DNA from: Pseudomonas lundensis
Lineage (GTDB): Bacteria > Pseudomonadota > Gammaproteobacteria > Pseudomonadales > Pseudomonadaceae
Direction: 5' to 3'
Length of the DNA stretch: 64,000 bases
Assembly: GCF_002269125.1 (NCBI RefSeq)
Contig: NZ_NQKI01000008.1
Coordinates: forward strand, 1 to 64,000
Shown here: piece by piece, positions 51,815 to 62,756 of the stretch
Layout of the letters: every line of letters begins with the position of its first letter
How positions within the stretch are numbered: the first letter of the stretch is position 1
Made by a program: the position numbers and the translations under genes
Notes under the pieces: generated by a model
Databases searched by the model: none
What the model was told of the DNA's origin: nothing
Seen by the model: the letters and a program-made list of their open reading frames with translations, nothing else

Positions 51815-53716
51815 TCACGCGCCGACAATGCCACCGTCTTCGCGGCTGATGGCCATTACCGAGGAGCGCGGCGTGCCGTTGGGCAGGTGCTCGGGGAAGG
51901 TAGAGCCGCCATTTTCGCCCGGATGCTGAATGCCCACGAACAGGGTTTTCTGATCCGGGGCAAAGCTGATCCCCGTCACTTCGCAGCCAACCGGGCCGAC
52001 CATGAAACGGCGAATTTCACCCGTGTTCGGGTCGGCGCACAGCATCTGGTTGTTGCCCATGCCGGCAAAGTCGCCGGTATTGCTGACGTCGCCGTCGGTC
52101 AGGATCCAGAGCCTTCCCGCGTCGTCAAAGCCCATGCCGTCCGGGCTATTGAACATGTTTTGCGGGGTGATGTTGGCCGACCCGCCCTTGGGCTGCTTAG
52201 GGTGCACGGCCGGGTTGCCTGCGACAACGAACAAATCCCAGTCAAAATGGGCAGCGCCATGGTCATTGCCCTGTTCGCTCCAGCGCAGGATTTGCCCGTA
52301 CACATTCTTCTCGCGCGGGTTGGGGCCGCCGACGGGCTGACCGTCTTCTCCGCGTTTAACGTTGTTGGTCAGGGTGCAATACACCTGGCCGTCCTTGGGG
52401 CTGACGACGATCCACTCCGGCCGATCCATGCGCGTGGCGCCGACCGCGCTGGCGGCCAGGCGGGCATGGATGAGCACTTCAGCCTGATTGGCGAAGCCGC
52501 TGCCCGCGTTGATACCGTTTTTGCCGTGGCTCAGTTCGATCCATTGGCCTTTGCCCTTGGGCCGGTCGGGATGGCTGTCGCCATTGTCAAACCGTGCGAC
52601 ATACAACGTGCCGTGGTCCAGCAAGTCGCGATTGGCCTTGGGGTTTTGGTGGTCAATCTTGTCGCGGCTGATGAATTTGTAAATGAACTCCCCGCGCTCA
52701 TCGTCGCCCATGTACACCACGGCATGGCCGTCGCGGGTTTCAGCCAGCGCGGCGTTCTCGTGTTTGAAACGGCCCAGTGCCGTGCGCTTGACCGGCGTTG
52801 AGTGCGGGTCGAACGGGTCGATTTCCACCACCCAGCCGTGACGGTTCAGTTCGTTGGGGTTGTACGCCAGGTCGAAGCGCGGGTCGTGCAGGTGCCAATT
52901 GATGTCTTTACTGGCTGCGACCACGCCGTAGCGCTTTTGCGCAGCGTTAAAGGTTTGATTCGGATCGGTGCTGCCAAAGCAGTCAGTGAAGTTTTCTTCG
53001 CACGTCAAATACGTGCCCCACGGGGTTTTACCGTTGGCGCAGTTCTGAAACGTGCCCAACGCCCGGGTACCGGTGCTGTCGGCCTGGGTGCGGAGCAACG
53101 CATGACCGGCGGCGGGACCGCTCAGGCGAATGGGCGTATTGCCGTGAATGCGCCGGTTGAATGGCGAACCTTGAACAAATTGCCAGCGGTCGCCCGTGCG
53201 CTGAATTTCAATCACCGACACGCCTTCACTGGCCTGCGCTTTGTGCGCATCTTCGGCCGAGGTCGGCTGTCCGCCGTGGGGGTAGAGGTAGCGATAGTTG
53301 GTGTATTCGTTGTTGATGGCCATCAGTGCGCGGTTGGGGTCGTCGGGGAATGCAAACAGGCTCATGCCGTCATTGTTATCGCCCAATTGCACTTCCTGCT
53401 GCGCCGCCGTGCCGGTGCCGTCGGGCTTGAAGGCCGGGCCACCCGCTTGCAACGGTTGGCCCCAACTGATCAGTACCGAGGCGCGATAGCCGGGCGGCAA
53501 GGTGATGGCGTCGGTGGTAGCTGCGTCGATACTGTTGAAACCCAGTAACGGGCTGGACGCTGCGCGAACCCCGTCTGCCAGCACGCTGCGGCTCAGCAGG
53601 CTACCGCCCAGAAACATTGCCGCGCCACACAAGGCGCCCGCACTTATGAAACCCCGACGGCTGAGGCCGATGATCTGTTCAAGGTCGGTGGTTTGGTCTT
53701 CTTGTAATAGGTTCAT
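51815..53716 (-). CDS. PhoX-family alkaline phosphatase-like protein
   Basis: From the ATG at 53716 the product has 633 residues. The N terminus has a twin-arginine signal (SRRGFISAGALCGAAMFLGG, about 21-40), so it is exported folded by Tat. The body is a PhoX/DUF839 beta propeller: ALMAINNEYTNYRYLYPHGG, GTYLTCEENFTDCFG, YNPNELNRHGWVVEIDP, VYMGDDERGEFIYKF. PhoX enzymes use calcium and iron and cleave phosphate monoesters. The catalytic sites seem present. A periplasmic or outer location is expected. It stands alone, without a recognisable Pho box. Confidence 0.88.
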   Translation of the reverse strand: MNLLQEDQTTDLEQIIGLSRRGFISAGALCGAAMFLGGSLLSRSVLADGVRAASSPLLGFNSIDAATTDAITLPPGYRASVLISWGQPLQAGGPAFKPDGTGTAAQQEVQLGDNNDGMSLFAFPDDPNRALMAINNEYTNYRYLYPHGGQPTSAEDAHKAQASEGVSVIEIQRTGDRWQFVQGSPFNRRIHGNTPIRLSGPAAGHALLRTQADSTGTRALGTFQNCANGKTPWGTYLTCEENFTDCFGSTDPNQTFNAAQKRYGVVAASKDINWHLHDPRFDLAYNPNELNRHGWVVEIDPFDPHSTPVKRTALGRFKHENAALAETRDGHAVVYMGDDERGEFIYKFISRDKIDHQNPKANRDLLDHGTLYVARFDNGDSHPDRPKGKGQWIELSHGKNGINAGSGFANQAEVLIHARLAASAVGATRMDRPEWIVVSPKDGQVYCTLTNNVKRGEDGQPVGGPNPREKNVYGQILRWSEQGNDHGAAHFDWDLFVVAGNPAVHPKQPKGGSANITPQNMFNSPDGMGFDDAGRLWILTDGDVSNTGDFAGMGNNQMLCADPNTGEIRRFMVGPVGCEVTGISFAPDQKTLFVGIQHPGENGGSTFPEHLPNGTPRSSVMAISREDGGIVGA

Positions 53717-53800
53717 GGCAGGCTGCCCTCGCAACGGTTTTGGCAGCCACCTTAATCAGAGGGTGTGACAGTGATGTTTCAAATGACTGCGATCGGTGCG

Positions 53801-54562
53801 CTAAAGCGGCGTCCCCAACAGCACCAGCGTCGGCGCGAACTGCACCAGTGCTTCACTGCCCACAACCAATCCGAGTGTTTCGAGGTGTTGCGCTTCGCTC
53901 AGCGCACACAGTGTCTGGCCATTGGGCAAGCTGATGCGCACTTCGCTTGGCCCGTCGTTGGCGTGGAAAATCTGTTCGATCCTGCCGTGTAACCGGTTAT
54001 GGCCCGCAACCGCTGCGTCGGGCTTTATCAGCTGCAACCAACCTGCCTTGATCAAGGCCACCACCTGCGTACCGGGTTCAAGTTCCAAACGCTGCGTGCT
54101 GTCGCGAGTGATGTCGGCCTGCAGGCTCAGTCCGCCGCCGAGTTGCAGATCAATCTGGTCGTAATGGCCGTGTCCGCGAATCGTTTTCACGGTGCCGTGC
54201 AACTGGTTGCGGGCGCTGGTTCGCAACATCAGGCGGCCTAGCAGCTCGAGGTCTTGCGCTTCTTCCGCGGCTTCGAGTACTTGGCTTTGCAACACTTGCA
54301 GGCGTTGATAAAGACGCAGCACACGCTCGCCCGCCACCGACAACCGGGCGCCGCCACCGCCCTTGCCACCCACGCTGCGCTCTACCAATGGGGTTTGCGC
54401 CAGATTGTTGAGTTCGTCAATGGCGTCCCATGCAGCCTTGTAACTCATGCCGGCGCTTTTGGCGGCTCGGGTGATCGAACCCTGCTCGGCAATGTGCTGC
54501 AACAGCGCTATGCGCTGGGGGCGGCGAACGATGTGCTGCGTAAGCAATGTCGGCAAATGCAT
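53801..54562 (-). CDS. modE: Molybdate-responsive transcriptional regulator ModE
   Basis: The 253-residue product has an N-terminal LysR-type winged helix (about 15-95: RIALLQHIAEQGSITRAAKS and MSYKAAWDAIDELN). The GGKGGGGARLS wing is typical of ModE. Two TOBE/Mop molybdate-binding domains follow (about 122-185, RNQLHGTVKTIRGHG; about 190-253, HNRLHGRIEQIFHAND). It represses modABC in the presence of molybdate; no mod transport genes are next to it here. Confidence 0.92.
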   Translation of the reverse strand: MHLPTLLTQHIVRRPQRIALLQHIAEQGSITRAAKSAGMSYKAAWDAIDELNNLAQTPLVERSVGGKGGGGARLSVAGERVLRLYQRLQVLQSQVLEAAEEAQDLELLGRLMLRTSARNQLHGTVKTIRGHGHYDQIDLQLGGGLSLQADITRDSTQRLELEPGTQVVALIKAGWLQLIKPDAAVAGHNRLHGRIEQIFHANDGPSEVRISLPNGQTLCALSEAQHLETLGLVVGSEALVQFAPTLVLLGTPL

Positions 54563-54619
54563 GACGATTGATTCAATTGGCAGGTGGGCTTGGCAAAGTG
54601 CCCACTTGCCGGGGCGTCG

Positions 54620-55336
54620 TCAAGTCGGCCCGTCCGGCTTTGGCGTGCGTGCCAGGCAGTACACATCCACCCGTTTCGCCCCGGCCTTGAGCAACATAAC
54701 GGCGAGGCTTTGGGCCGTGGCGCCGGTGGTCACCACGTCATCCACCAGGGCCACGTGCAACCCGCGTACTTGGGCGTCAGGCGCCAGCGCGAAGGCGTTG
54801 AGCAGGTTGCGTTTACGGGTTTTAGCGTTAAGCCCTTGCTGTGCCGGGGTGTCCAGGGTGCGCAGCAACCAGTGCGCCTGGCAGGGAATATCAAGGCGTT
54901 CATTGAGCCACTTGCCCAGCATGCCGGACTGGTTGTAACCGCGTTGCCGCTGCCGGGCCGTGGACAGGGGAACGGGCAGCAGGATGTCAGGGCGCGGGCG
55001 TGAATGTTGGTAAGCATCCAGCAGTGATTTGCCGAGAAGTTCTGCCAACAGGCGGCCAAACGGCCAGCGACTGTTGTGCTTGAAACGCAGGATCAGGCTG
55101 TCCACCGGGAAGTCGTAGGTCCACGGGGCATGTACGTATTCAAAAGGTGGCGGGTGTTTAAGGCAATTCCCACAGGTCAGGCCAGGCATAGACAGCGGCA
55201 GGGCGCATCGCTGGCACGGGGTTTTCAGCCACGGCAGTTCGTGTTTGCAGGGCCCGCACACGGCTTCACCGGCAGTGGAGCGCTCATCGCACAGCAAACA
55301 GGTTTGTACATTAAATGACCAGATGTAAACCTCCAT
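54620..55336 (-). CDS. ComF-family phosphoribosyltransferase-like protein
   Basis: The 238-residue product has an N-terminal zinc finger (QTCLLCDERSTAGEAVCGPC; CQRCALPL; CGNCLKHPP). A C-terminal PRTase-like domain follows, with LPVPLSTARQRQRGYNQSG and the PRPP loop VALVDDVVTTGATAQSL. ComF proteins take part in DNA uptake. It is divergent from bioB as in other Pseudomonas. The assigned start overlaps the likely BirA operator, so the true start may be slightly inside. Confidence 0.88.
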   Translation of the reverse strand: MEVYIWSFNVQTCLLCDERSTAGEAVCGPCKHELPWLKTPCQRCALPLSMPGLTCGNCLKHPPPFEYVHAPWTYDFPVDSLILRFKHNSRWPFGRLLAELLGKSLLDAYQHSRPRPDILLPVPLSTARQRQRGYNQSGMLGKWLNERLDIPCQAHWLLRTLDTPAQQGLNAKTRKRNLLNAFALAPDAQVRGLHVALVDDVVTTGATAQSLAVMLLKAGAKRVDVYCLARTPKPDGPT

Positions 55337-55354
55337 ATTTATCTTGGTTGACAG
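55323..55354. promoter_or_regulatory. Candidate BirA operator between comF and bioB
   Basis: ATGTAAACC (55323-55331), 14 bases, then GGTTGACAG (55346-55354) match the TTGTAAACC-N14/15-GGTTTACAA consensus at 8 and 7 of 9 positions. The right half also supplies TTGACA, a good -35 box for bioB. Repression by biotinyl-5'-AMP-BirA is expected. Confidence 0.6.
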
Positions 55355-55447
55355 CGTATGTCACATCCTTAAACATACCGGCCATCCGTGCCGTGCCTGA
55401 AGAACGTGCTTCAGGCCTAAACCAAAGCATAAACAAGAGAGACGCCG

Positions 55448-56503
55448 ATGAGCGCCAGCACCTTTAACACCATGCGTCATGATTGGTCTTTAGCCGAAGT
55501 GCGGGCGTTGTTTACCCAGCCGTTCAATGACCTGATGTTTACGGCGCAAGGTGTTCACCGCGCGCATTTCGACGCTAACCGGGTACAGGTGTCGACGCTG
55601 CTTTCGATCAAAACCGGCGCCTGCCCGGAAGATTGCAAATATTGTCCGCAGTCGGGCCACTACAACACCGGGCTGGCGAAAGAGAAATTGATGCAGGTTC
55701 AGGCCGTGCTGGAGGAGGCGGCAAAAGCCAAGGCCATTGGCGCCACGCGTTTTTGCATGGGCGCCGCCTGGAAGCACCCGTCGGCCAAAGACATGCCCTA
55801 TGTGTTGAAAATGGTTGAAGGCGTGAAGGCGCTGGGCCTGGAAACCTGCATGACGCTGGGCAAGCTCGATCAGGAGCAAACCGCAGCTCTGGCCCACGCC
55901 GGGCTCGACTATTACAACCACAACCTCGATACCTCGCCGGAGTTCTACACCAGCATCATCACCACCCGCACTTACAGTGAGCGCTTGCAAACCCTGAGTT
56001 ATGTGCGCGATGCGGGCATGAAAATTTGCTCGGGCGGCATTCTGGGCATGGGGGAGTCGCTCGATGACCGGGCCAATTTGCTGATTCAACTGGCCAACTT
56101 GCCGGAGCACCCGGAATCGGTGCCGATCAACATGTTGGTAAAAGTGGCAGGGACACCGATGGAAAATGCTGACGATGTTGACCCGTTCGACTTCATCCGC
56201 ATGTTGGCCGTGGCGCGCATCATGATGCCCAAGAGCCATGTACGGTTGTCCGCCGGGCGCGAGGCCATGAACGAACAAATGCAGGCACTGGCATTTTTGG
56301 CCGGGGCCAACTCGATTTTTTACGGCGACAAACTGCTCACCACGTCCAACCCGCAAGCGGACAAGGACATGCAGTTGTTCAGTCGCCTGGGCATCCTCCC
56401 CGAGGCCCGTGAAGATCATGCTGACGAAGTGCATCAGGCGGCTATCGAGCACGCCCTGATGGATCAGAAATCCAGCGAGCAGTTCTACAACGCTGCGGTT
56501 TAA
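55448..56503 (+). CDS. bioB: Biotin synthase
   Basis: This radical-SAM enzyme inserts sulfur into dethiobiotin. The 351 residues match the family. The SAM 4Fe-4S motif is CPEDCKYC (CxxxCxxC) in [20 protein letters not shown]. Also visible are [36 protein letters not shown] and [12 protein letters not shown] (Arg ligand of the 2Fe-2S region). It heads bioB-bioF-bioH-bioC-bioD. Confidence 0.97.
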   Translation: MSASTFNTMRHDWSLAEVRALFTQPFNDLMFTAQGVHRAHFDANRVQVSTLLSIKTGACPEDCKYCPQSGHYNTGLAKEKLMQVQAVLEEAAKAKAIGATRFCMGAAWKHPSAKDMPYVLKMVEGVKALGLETCMTLGKLDQEQTAALAHAGLDYYNHNLDTSPEFYTSIITTRTYSERLQTLSYVRDAGMKICSGGILGMGESLDDRANLLIQLANLPEHPESVPINMLVKVAGTPMENADDVDPFDFIRMLAVARIMMPKSHVRLSAGREAMNEQMQALAFLAGANSIFYGDKLLTTSNPQADKDMQLFSRLGILPEAREDHADEVHQAAIEHALMDQKSSEQFYNAAV

Positions 56504-56624
56504 CGCCATCCACCGCAACGGTCGGCGCTGGCGCAGGCTGAGATCGGGTCTGTGACGGTACGGCGTTGGCCGCCGCTCAGCTTTTCGCAGCCTGCAACAG
56601 TGGATACAAGGGGGCGTGCTCAGC

Positions 56625-57797
56625 ATGTCTTTTGATTTATCTGACCGTCTGGCTGCGCGCCGGGCGAAAAACCTCTATCGCCATCGCCCTTTGCTTGAAA
56701 GCCCCCAAGGCCCACGCGTGGTGGTAGACGGGCAGCCGTTACTGGCCTTTTGCAACAACGACTACCTGGGGCTTGCCAATCACCCGCAGGTTATCGAAGC
56801 CTGGCAACAAGGCGCTTCGCGTTGGGGGGTCGGCGGCGGGGCATCGCATTTGGTGATCGGTCATAGCCGTGCGCACCACGCACTCGAAGAAGCGCTGGCC
56901 GAGTTCACCGGTCGTCCGCGTGCGTTGCTGTTCAGTAATGGCTACATGGCCAACATGGGGGCCGTCACAGCGCTGGTCGGGCAGGGCGATACCGTGCTGG
57001 AAGACCGCCTCAACCATGCGTCATTGCTGGATGCGGGGCTGTTGAGCGGGGCGCGCTTTAACCGTTACCTGCACAACGATGCCGCCAGTTTGGGCAAGCG
57101 CCTGGAGAAAGCTGTCGGCGATACATTGGTGGTCACGGACGGCGTGTTCAGCATGGACGGCAATCTGGCCGACCTGCCCGCGCTGGCCCGCGAAGCCAAG
57201 GCCAAAGGTGCCTGGCTGATGGTCGATGATGCCCATGGCTTCGGGCCGCTGGGGGCAACCGGCGGCGGGATTGTCGAGCATTTCGGCTTGGGGCTGGACG
57301 ATGTTCCCGTGCTGATCGGAACCCTTGGCAAAGCCTTCGGCACCAGCGGTGCATTTGTGGCGGGCAGTGAGGCGTTGATCGAAAGCCTGATTCAGTTCGC
57401 CCGTCCTTACATCTACACCACCAGTCAGCCGCCTGCCCTGGCGTGCGCGACGTTAAAGAGCCTCGAACTGCTGCGCAGTGAACACTGGCGACGTGAGCAC
57501 GTGAACCTGTTGATTCGTCAGTTCCGTCAAGGGGCCGAGCAGATTGGCCTACAACTGATGGACAGCATTACGCCAATTCAACCCATCCTTATCGGTGACA
57601 GCGCGAAGGCCGTGCAGGTATCGCAGCAATTGCGTGCGCGCGGCTTGCTGGTGACCGCCATTCGCCCGCCGACCGTGCCCGTTGGCGGTGCGCGTTTGCG
57701 CGTCACCCTGTCGGCCGCGCACACAGAAGCCCACGTGCAGCTACTGTTAGACGCATTAAACGACTGCTGCCCAACCGTGGAGCCGGACCATGCGTGA
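56625..57797 (+). CDS. bioF: 8-amino-7-oxononanoate synthase
   Basis: BioF condenses pimeloyl-ACP with alanine. The ATG at 56625 gives 390 residues; the GTG at 56616 is an upstream alternative. PLP enzyme motifs are [55 protein letters not shown] and the PLP lysine in [16 protein letters not shown]. Its 3' end overlaps bioH by eight bases. Confidence 0.96.
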   Translation: MSFDLSDRLAARRAKNLYRHRPLLESPQGPRVVVDGQPLLAFCNNDYLGLANHPQVIEAWQQGASRWGVGGGASHLVIGHSRAHHALEEALAEFTGRPRALLFSNGYMANMGAVTALVGQGDTVLEDRLNHASLLDAGLLSGARFNRYLHNDAASLGKRLEKAVGDTLVVTDGVFSMDGNLADLPALAREAKAKGAWLMVDDAHGFGPLGATGGGIVEHFGLGLDDVPVLIGTLGKAFGTSGAFVAGSEALIESLIQFARPYIYTTSQPPALACATLKSLELLRSEHWRREHVNLLIRQFRQGAEQIGLQLMDSITPIQPILIGDSAKAVQVSQQLRARGLLVTAIRPPTVPVGGARLRVTLSAAHTEAHVQLLLDALNDCCPTVEPDHA

Positions 57798-58509
57798 CCG
57801 CTTGATTTTGTTGCCGGGCTGGGGGCTGGGTGTGTCGCCGCTGGAGCCTTTGGCGGCCGCCTTGCAAGGGCTGAACGAGCACCTGCGGGTCGAGATTGAA
57901 CCCTTGCCTGTGCTTGCGTCCGCGCAATTGGACGACTGGCTCGATGAACTCGATGCTGCTGTGCCTCAAGACGTCTGGCTGGGGGGGTGGTCGTTGGGCG
58001 GTATGCTCGCCAGTGAGTTGGCTGCGCGCAGAGCAGAACGTTGTTGCGGGTTGGTGACGCTGGCCAGTAATCCGCGTTTTGTCAGCACCGAAGAATGGCC
58101 AGGCGCCATGCCACCGGCCACGTTTGACGCGTTTATCAACGGATTTCGTGAAGCGCCGAACACAACGTTGAAGCGTTTCTCTTTGTTGTGCAGTGACGGC
58201 AAAGCCATGGCCAGCCTGCTGCTCAACGGAGCACCGAACGCGCAGCCGGACACCTTGCTGGCGGGGCTCGAGTTGCTCGCTACGCTGGACACGCGCCAGG
58301 CGCTTAAAGCGTTTAACGGGCCGCAGTTTCACGTTTTCGCCGGGCAAGACGGGCTGGTGCCCGCGCAAGCGGCCAGCGATTTGCTGGCGTTATTGCCCGA
58401 TGTCCAAGTGGGTCTGATGGAACAGGCCTGTCACGCGTTTCTTCTGCAAGCACCCCACGAACTGGCGGCGGCGATTCAGAGTTTTTTAAACGAGTTGGGT
58501 GATGACTGA
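57790..58509 (+). CDS. bioH: Pimeloyl-ACP methyl ester carboxylesterase BioH
   Basis: The 239-residue alpha/beta hydrolase has [18 protein letters not shown] near the N terminus, the nucleophile in [14 protein letters not shown] (GWSLGG), GQDGLVPA with the Asp, and the catalytic His in [12 protein letters not shown]. It frees pimeloyl-ACP by removing the methyl ester. It overlaps bioF and bioC by eight bases on each side, so translation is tightly coupled. Confidence 0.93.
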   Translation: MRDRLILLPGWGLGVSPLEPLAAALQGLNEHLRVEIEPLPVLASAQLDDWLDELDAAVPQDVWLGGWSLGGMLASELAARRAERCCGLVTLASNPRFVSTEEWPGAMPPATFDAFINGFREAPNTTLKRFSLLCSDGKAMASLLLNGAPNAQPDTLLAGLELLATLDTRQALKAFNGPQFHVFAGQDGLVPAQAASDLLALLPDVQVGLMEQACHAFLLQAPHELAAAIQSFLNELGDD

Positions 58510-59302
58510 TCTGAGTGTGGGCAACCTGCCGGACAAACGTCTGGTTGCGGTTTCGTTTTCGCGTGCAGCAGCCTCTTATGACAGCGTGGCTGACCTTCAG
58601 CGTGCGGTCGGTCATGAATTGGTCGGGCGATTACCCCCTCATTTGAACCCTCGGCGCTGGCTGGATGTGGGCAGTGGCACCGGCTATTTCAGTCGCGTGC
58701 TGGGTCAGCAGTTTGCGGGCAGTGAAGGTGTGGCACTGGATATCGCGCAGGGCATGTTGACGTATGCGCGGCCGTTGGGTGGGGCGCAGCACTTCATTGC
58801 CGGGGACGCTGAATGTTTGCCGTTGCAAGGCAACAGTTGCGACGTGATTTTTTCCAGTCTGGCGTTGCAGTGGTGCGAGCATTTTGACGTTGTGCTCAAG
58901 GAGGCGCAGCGCGTGCTCAGACCGGGCGGGGTGTTTGCCTTTGCCAGCTTGTGTGTCGGTACGTTGAGCGAATTGCGGGACAGCTGGAAGGCGGTTGACG
59001 GGCAAGTCCACGTGAACCGTTTTCGAGCGTTCAACCAATACCAGTGCCTCTGCGCCGAGAGTGGTTTTCAGGTGCACAGCTTGCAGACTCAGCCCCATGT
59101 GCTGCACTACCCTCAGGTGCGTAATCTGACCCATGAACTCAAAGCCCTGGGCGCCCATAACCTCAATCCGGGTCGGCCTGAAGGCTTGACCGGCAGGGCG
59201 CGGCTTCAGGCACTGATGGCGGCTTACGAACAATTCCGTCAGCCCCAAGGGCTTCCGGCGACGTATCAGGTGGTCTACGGCATTTTGGAGAAAGCGCGAT
59301 GA
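58502..59302 (+). CDS. bioC: Malonyl-ACP O-methyltransferase BioC
   Basis: The ATG at 58502 (after an in-frame GTG) gives 266 residues. The SAM-binding motif I is [16 protein letters not shown], followed by [28 protein letters not shown] and [13 protein letters not shown]. It methylates malonyl-ACP to begin pimelate synthesis. The start overlaps the bioH stop, and the end overlaps bioD by ATGA. Confidence 0.95.
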   Translation: MTDLSVGNLPDKRLVAVSFSRAAASYDSVADLQRAVGHELVGRLPPHLNPRRWLDVGSGTGYFSRVLGQQFAGSEGVALDIAQGMLTYARPLGGAQHFIAGDAECLPLQGNSCDVIFSSLALQWCEHFDVVLKEAQRVLRPGGVFAFASLCVGTLSELRDSWKAVDGQVHVNRFRAFNQYQCLCAESGFQVHSLQTQPHVLHYPQVRNLTHELKALGAHNLNPGRPEGLTGRARLQALMAAYEQFRQPQGLPATYQVVYGILEKAR

Positions 59303-59979
59303 GTCCTGCTTATTTCATAACCGGTACGGACACCGATGTGGGCAAAACCACGGTCGCGGCAGGCCTGTTACAGGCAGCGCGCGCGGCGGGTTTAAGCACA
59401 GCAGCGGGTAAGCCGGTGGCCTCCGGGTGCGAGGCTACGCCTGAGGGGCTGCGCAACGCAGACGCGCTGGCGCTGATGGCGCAATGCACCGTTGCATTGA
59501 GCTATGAGGAGATCAACCCGGTCGCGTTTGAACCCGCCATCGCGCCGCACATCGCGGCCCGCGAGGCGGGCGTGGCGTTGACGGTGCAGGCCTTATTGAA
59601 ACCGATGCAGCGCATCCTCAATCAGCAAGCCGATTTCACCCTGATAGAAGGCGCGGGCGGTTGGCGCGTGCCGTTGTCGGCGCAGGACAGTTTGTCGGAT
59701 GTGGCTCGGGGGCTGGGGTTGCCGGTGATTCTGGTGGTGGGTGTGAGGCTGGGGTGCATCAGCCATGCCTTGCTCACGGCCGAAGCCATTGCTCAGGATG
59801 GCCTGCAACTGGCTGGCTGGGTGGCCAATATCATTGACCCGAAAACCTCACGTCTTGAAGAGAACCTCGCCACCTTGGCCGAGCGTTTGCCTGCACCCTG
59901 CCTGGGACGCGTGCCGAAGCTCAAGTCACCTACCGCCGAGGCAGTCGCGCAATACCTGCAGCTGGACCTGCTCGACTGA
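59299..59979 (+). CDS. bioD: Dethiobiotin synthetase
   Basis: The 226-residue ATPase has the P-loop [15 protein letters not shown], then [20 protein letters not shown] and [16 protein letters not shown], and a switch region [15 protein letters not shown]. It closes the ureido ring of biotin with CO2 and ATP. It is the last gene of the cluster. Confidence 0.96.
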   Translation: MSPAYFITGTDTDVGKTTVAAGLLQAARAAGLSTAAGKPVASGCEATPEGLRNADALALMAQCTVALSYEEINPVAFEPAIAPHIAAREAGVALTVQALLKPMQRILNQQADFTLIEGAGGWRVPLSAQDSLSDVARGLGLPVILVVGVRLGCISHALLTAEAIAQDGLQLAGWVANIIDPKTSRLEENLATLAERLPAPCLGRVPKLKSPTAEAVAQYLQLDLLD

Positions 59980-60099
59980 GCCTGACCCTATTGCTGTGGC
60001 CTATCGACTGGCCAGTAGCCATGAGCTTTTTTGACGGGCCTTTTGCCATCGGGTCTGCTTGAATAAAGGTCGATTACCTCCTCAAAGGATCATGCCGCC

Positions 60100-60396
60100 A
60101 TGGAAATCTCAGGAAGCACTGCGTTTTACGCGGGTCTGAGCACCGTTCAGGCCGGGCAGAACCGGGTTGATCAAGCCGCCGGGCAGATTGCCAATGCCAC
60201 GGTTGATCGCTCGCTGGGTAGCCAATCCTCCGATACTCAGGTCAACCGCATGCGCGCCGTTGATCGTAGCCAGCTTTCTGATATTGCCAGTGATGTGGCT
60301 GATTTAAGCGTAGGCAAAGCACAAGTCGAACTCGGCGCCAAAGTGGTACGCACGGCTGACGAAATGGTTGGCACGTTGATCGATACCTACGCCTGA
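60100..60396 (+). CDS. Small flagellar rod/hook-like protein outside a flagellar cluster
   Basis: The 98-residue product has an N-terminal helix similar to the first helix of FlgB/FlgC-type rod proteins (STAFYAGLSTVQAGQNRVDQ, AAGQIANATVDRS). Its C-terminal helix is like that of the FlgC/FlgG/FlgE family (VELGAKVVRTADEMVGTLID). There is almost nothing between them, so it is a mini rod subunit without the surface domains. No other flagellar gene is nearby. It may be a stand-alone regulatory or structural adapter. An AAGGA lies before the ATG at 60100. Confidence 0.65.
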   Translation: MEISGSTAFYAGLSTVQAGQNRVDQAAGQIANATVDRSLGSQSSDTQVNRMRAVDRSQLSDIASDVADLSVGKAQVELGAKVVRTADEMVGTLIDTYA

Positions 60397-60682
60397 TTTT
60401 GCGGGTGCTGATATAGGCGCAGCTTCGGGCTGTGTCGACGTCTGCCCCGGATCATCCTCAAGGCTGCTCTAAGCAGCCAGACGCCACCCCGGCATTGTTG
60501 CGCTCATCTGTTTTATGGCTTTTTTCAAAGGCAGGTTGCTGTGTGTCCGTCGGGACGAACGGCGTATTGCGCCTGCTTGACAATAAATGGGCGTAAACGT
60601 ATGTTTCAAACACCTGTTTGACCGCAATAACAAATTCTACGCGGTTGTTCATTCCCGGATTCATCAGCAGAGGTTTATCGCT

Positions 60683-62488
60683 ATGCCTGATTACAAGGCC
60701 CCCTTGCGTGATATTCGCTTCGTACGTGACGAACTGCTCGGTTACGAAGCGCACTATCAGAGCCTGCCGGCTTGCCAGGACGCTACGCCTGACATGGTTG
60801 ACGCCATTCTTGAAGAAGGCGCCAAGTTTTGTGAGCAGGTGCTGGCACCTCTGAACCGTGTGGGTGACACCGAAGGCTGCACCTGGAGCGAGTCCGGCGT
60901 TAAAACCCCGACTGGCTTCAAAGAAGCCTACAAACAATTTGTGGAAGGCGGCTGGCCAAGCCTGGCCCATGACGTCGCGCACGGTGGCCAGGGTCTGCCT
61001 GAGTCGCTGGGTCTGGCGGTCAGTGAAATGGTCGGTGAAGCCAACTGGTCGTGGGGCATGTACCCCGGCCTGTCTCACGGTGCGATGAACACCATCTCTG
61101 AGCACGGCACTCCCGAGCAGCAAGAGACGTACCTGAGCAAGCTGGTGACCGGCGAATGGACCGGCACCATGTGCCTGACCGAACCGCACTGCGGCACCGA
61201 TCTGGGCATGTTGCGCACCAAGGCCGAGCCTCAGGCTGATGGTTCCTACAAAGTTTCCGGCACCAAGATTTTCATCTCGGCCGGTGAACATGACATGGCC
61301 GACAACATCGTCCACATCGTACTGGCGCGTCTGCCGGACGCACCGTCTGGCACGAAGGGCATTTCGCTGTTTATCGTGCCCAAGTTTGTGCCCAATGCCG
61401 ATGGCACCATTGGTGAGCGCAACGCAGTGAGCTGTGGCTCCCTTGAGCACAAAATGGGCATCCACGGTAACGCCACGTGCGTGATGAACTTTGACGGCGC
61501 CACCGGCTTCCTGATCGGTCCGCCGAACAAAGGCCTGAACTGCATGTTCACCTTCATGAACACCGCTCGCCTGGGGACTGCGCTGCAAGGCCTTGCCCAC
61601 GCCGAAATCGGTTTCCAGGGCGGCTTGAAATACGCCCGTGATCGCCTGCAAATGCGTTCGCTGACCGGTCCTAAATTCCCGGAAAAAGCCGCTGACCCGA
61701 TCATCGTCCACCCGGACGTACGTCGCATGCTGTTGACCATGAAGGCATTCGCCGAAGGCAACCGCGCGATGGTCTACTTCACTGCCAAACAAGTCGACAT
61801 CGTGAAATACGGCGTTGATGAAGAAGAGAAGAAGAAGGCCGACGCCCTGCTGGCGTTCATGACGCCGATTGCAAAAGCGTTCATGACCGAAGTGGGTTTT
61901 GAAGCCGCCAACCACGGCGTTCAAATTTACGGCGGCCACGGTTTCATCTCTGAATGGGGCATGGAGCAAAACGTTCGCGACAGCCGTATTTCGATGCTGT
62001 ACGAAGGCACCACCGGCATTCAGGCACTCGACCTGCTGGGCCGCAAAGTGCTGATGACTCAAGGCGAAGCCCTCAAAGGCTTCACCAAGATCGTGCACAA
62101 GTTCTGCCAGAACAACGAAGGTAACGAAGGCGTTCAGGAGTTCATCGCACCTTTGGCTGCGCTGAACAAAGAATGGGGTGAACTGACCATGAAGGTCGGC
62201 ATGGCAGCCATGAAGGACCGTGAAGAAGTGGGCGCGGCTTCGGTCGACTACCTGATGTATTCGGGTTATGCCTGCCTGGCGTACTTCTGGGCTGACATGG
62301 CGCGTCTGGCTGCTGAGAAACTGGCTGCCGGCACGTCGGAAGAGGCGTTCTACAAAGCTAAATTGCAGACTGCCCGTTTCTACTTCCAGCGCATCCTGCC
62401 ACGCACTCGCACTCATGTTGCGGCCATGCTGTCGGGCGCTGCCAACCTGATGGACATGAAAGAAGAAGACTTCGACCTGGGCTACTAA
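60683..62488 (+). CDS. Acyl-CoA dehydrogenase (FadE-like, phenylacyl-CoA type)
   Basis: The ATG at 60683 follows AGAGG and gives 601 residues, the length of PA0506-like enzymes. The N-terminal helical domain, the middle domain with [18 protein letters not shown] (FAD/substrate loop) and the C-terminal [20 protein letters not shown] and [20 protein letters not shown] (catalytic Glu region) are clear. Then comes an extra C-terminal domain. It oxidises fatty acyl-CoA or aryl-alkanoyl-CoA with ETF as acceptor. The frame stays open upstream, without family features. Confidence 0.94.
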   Translation: MPDYKAPLRDIRFVRDELLGYEAHYQSLPACQDATPDMVDAILEEGAKFCEQVLAPLNRVGDTEGCTWSESGVKTPTGFKEAYKQFVEGGWPSLAHDVAHGGQGLPESLGLAVSEMVGEANWSWGMYPGLSHGAMNTISEHGTPEQQETYLSKLVTGEWTGTMCLTEPHCGTDLGMLRTKAEPQADGSYKVSGTKIFISAGEHDMADNIVHIVLARLPDAPSGTKGISLFIVPKFVPNADGTIGERNAVSCGSLEHKMGIHGNATCVMNFDGATGFLIGPPNKGLNCMFTFMNTARLGTALQGLAHAEIGFQGGLKYARDRLQMRSLTGPKFPEKAADPIIVHPDVRRMLLTMKAFAEGNRAMVYFTAKQVDIVKYGVDEEEKKKADALLAFMTPIAKAFMTEVGFEAANHGVQIYGGHGFISEWGMEQNVRDSRISMLYEGTTGIQALDLLGRKVLMTQGEALKGFTKIVHKFCQNNEGNEGVQEFIAPLAALNKEWGELTMKVGMAAMKDREEVGAASVDYLMYSGYACLAYFWADMARLAAEKLAAGTSEEAFYKAKLQTARFYFQRILPRTRTHVAAMLSGAANLMDMKEEDFDLGY

Positions 62489-62510
62489 GCCCCGCCGGGT
62501 CGCAGTCTGA

Positions 62511-62544
62511 AAGCCGCTTCTCCTTCGGGGGAAGCGGCTTTTTT
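62511..62544 (+). terminator. Rho-independent terminator after the acyl-CoA dehydrogenase
   Basis: AAGCCGCTTCTCC pairs with GGGGAAGCGGCTT around the stable TTCG loop, followed by T6 (62539-62544). Confidence 0.9.
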
Positions 62545-62756
62545 CGTTGTGGGCCGAGCCTGCACCACGCTCGGCAATGACGAGGAGATGCCGGACGCGT
62601 CCTGCAACATTTAAACCCGACAAATCCCCTAAGGCTTTTACGTTGACGGCCGTTAAAACCTATGGCCGAGGCGAACGGGACGTCACCAGGTGTGCTTAAC
62701 TGCGGTAAAAGCAGGCACAATGCCACTACTTGGTTGTTCAGGTCGGAGCTTTACTT

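Noticed and set aside
55305..55331. GGTTTGTACA...TGTAAACC inverted repeat as the BirA site
   Set aside because: Arm orientation is the reverse of the BirA consensus; the pair at 55323-55354 has the right order and spacing.
60458..62623. Antisense open frame of 721 codons opposite the acyl-CoA dehydrogenase
   Set aside because: A shadow of the true gene, which has clear catalytic motifs; it also crosses the strong terminator at 62511-62544.
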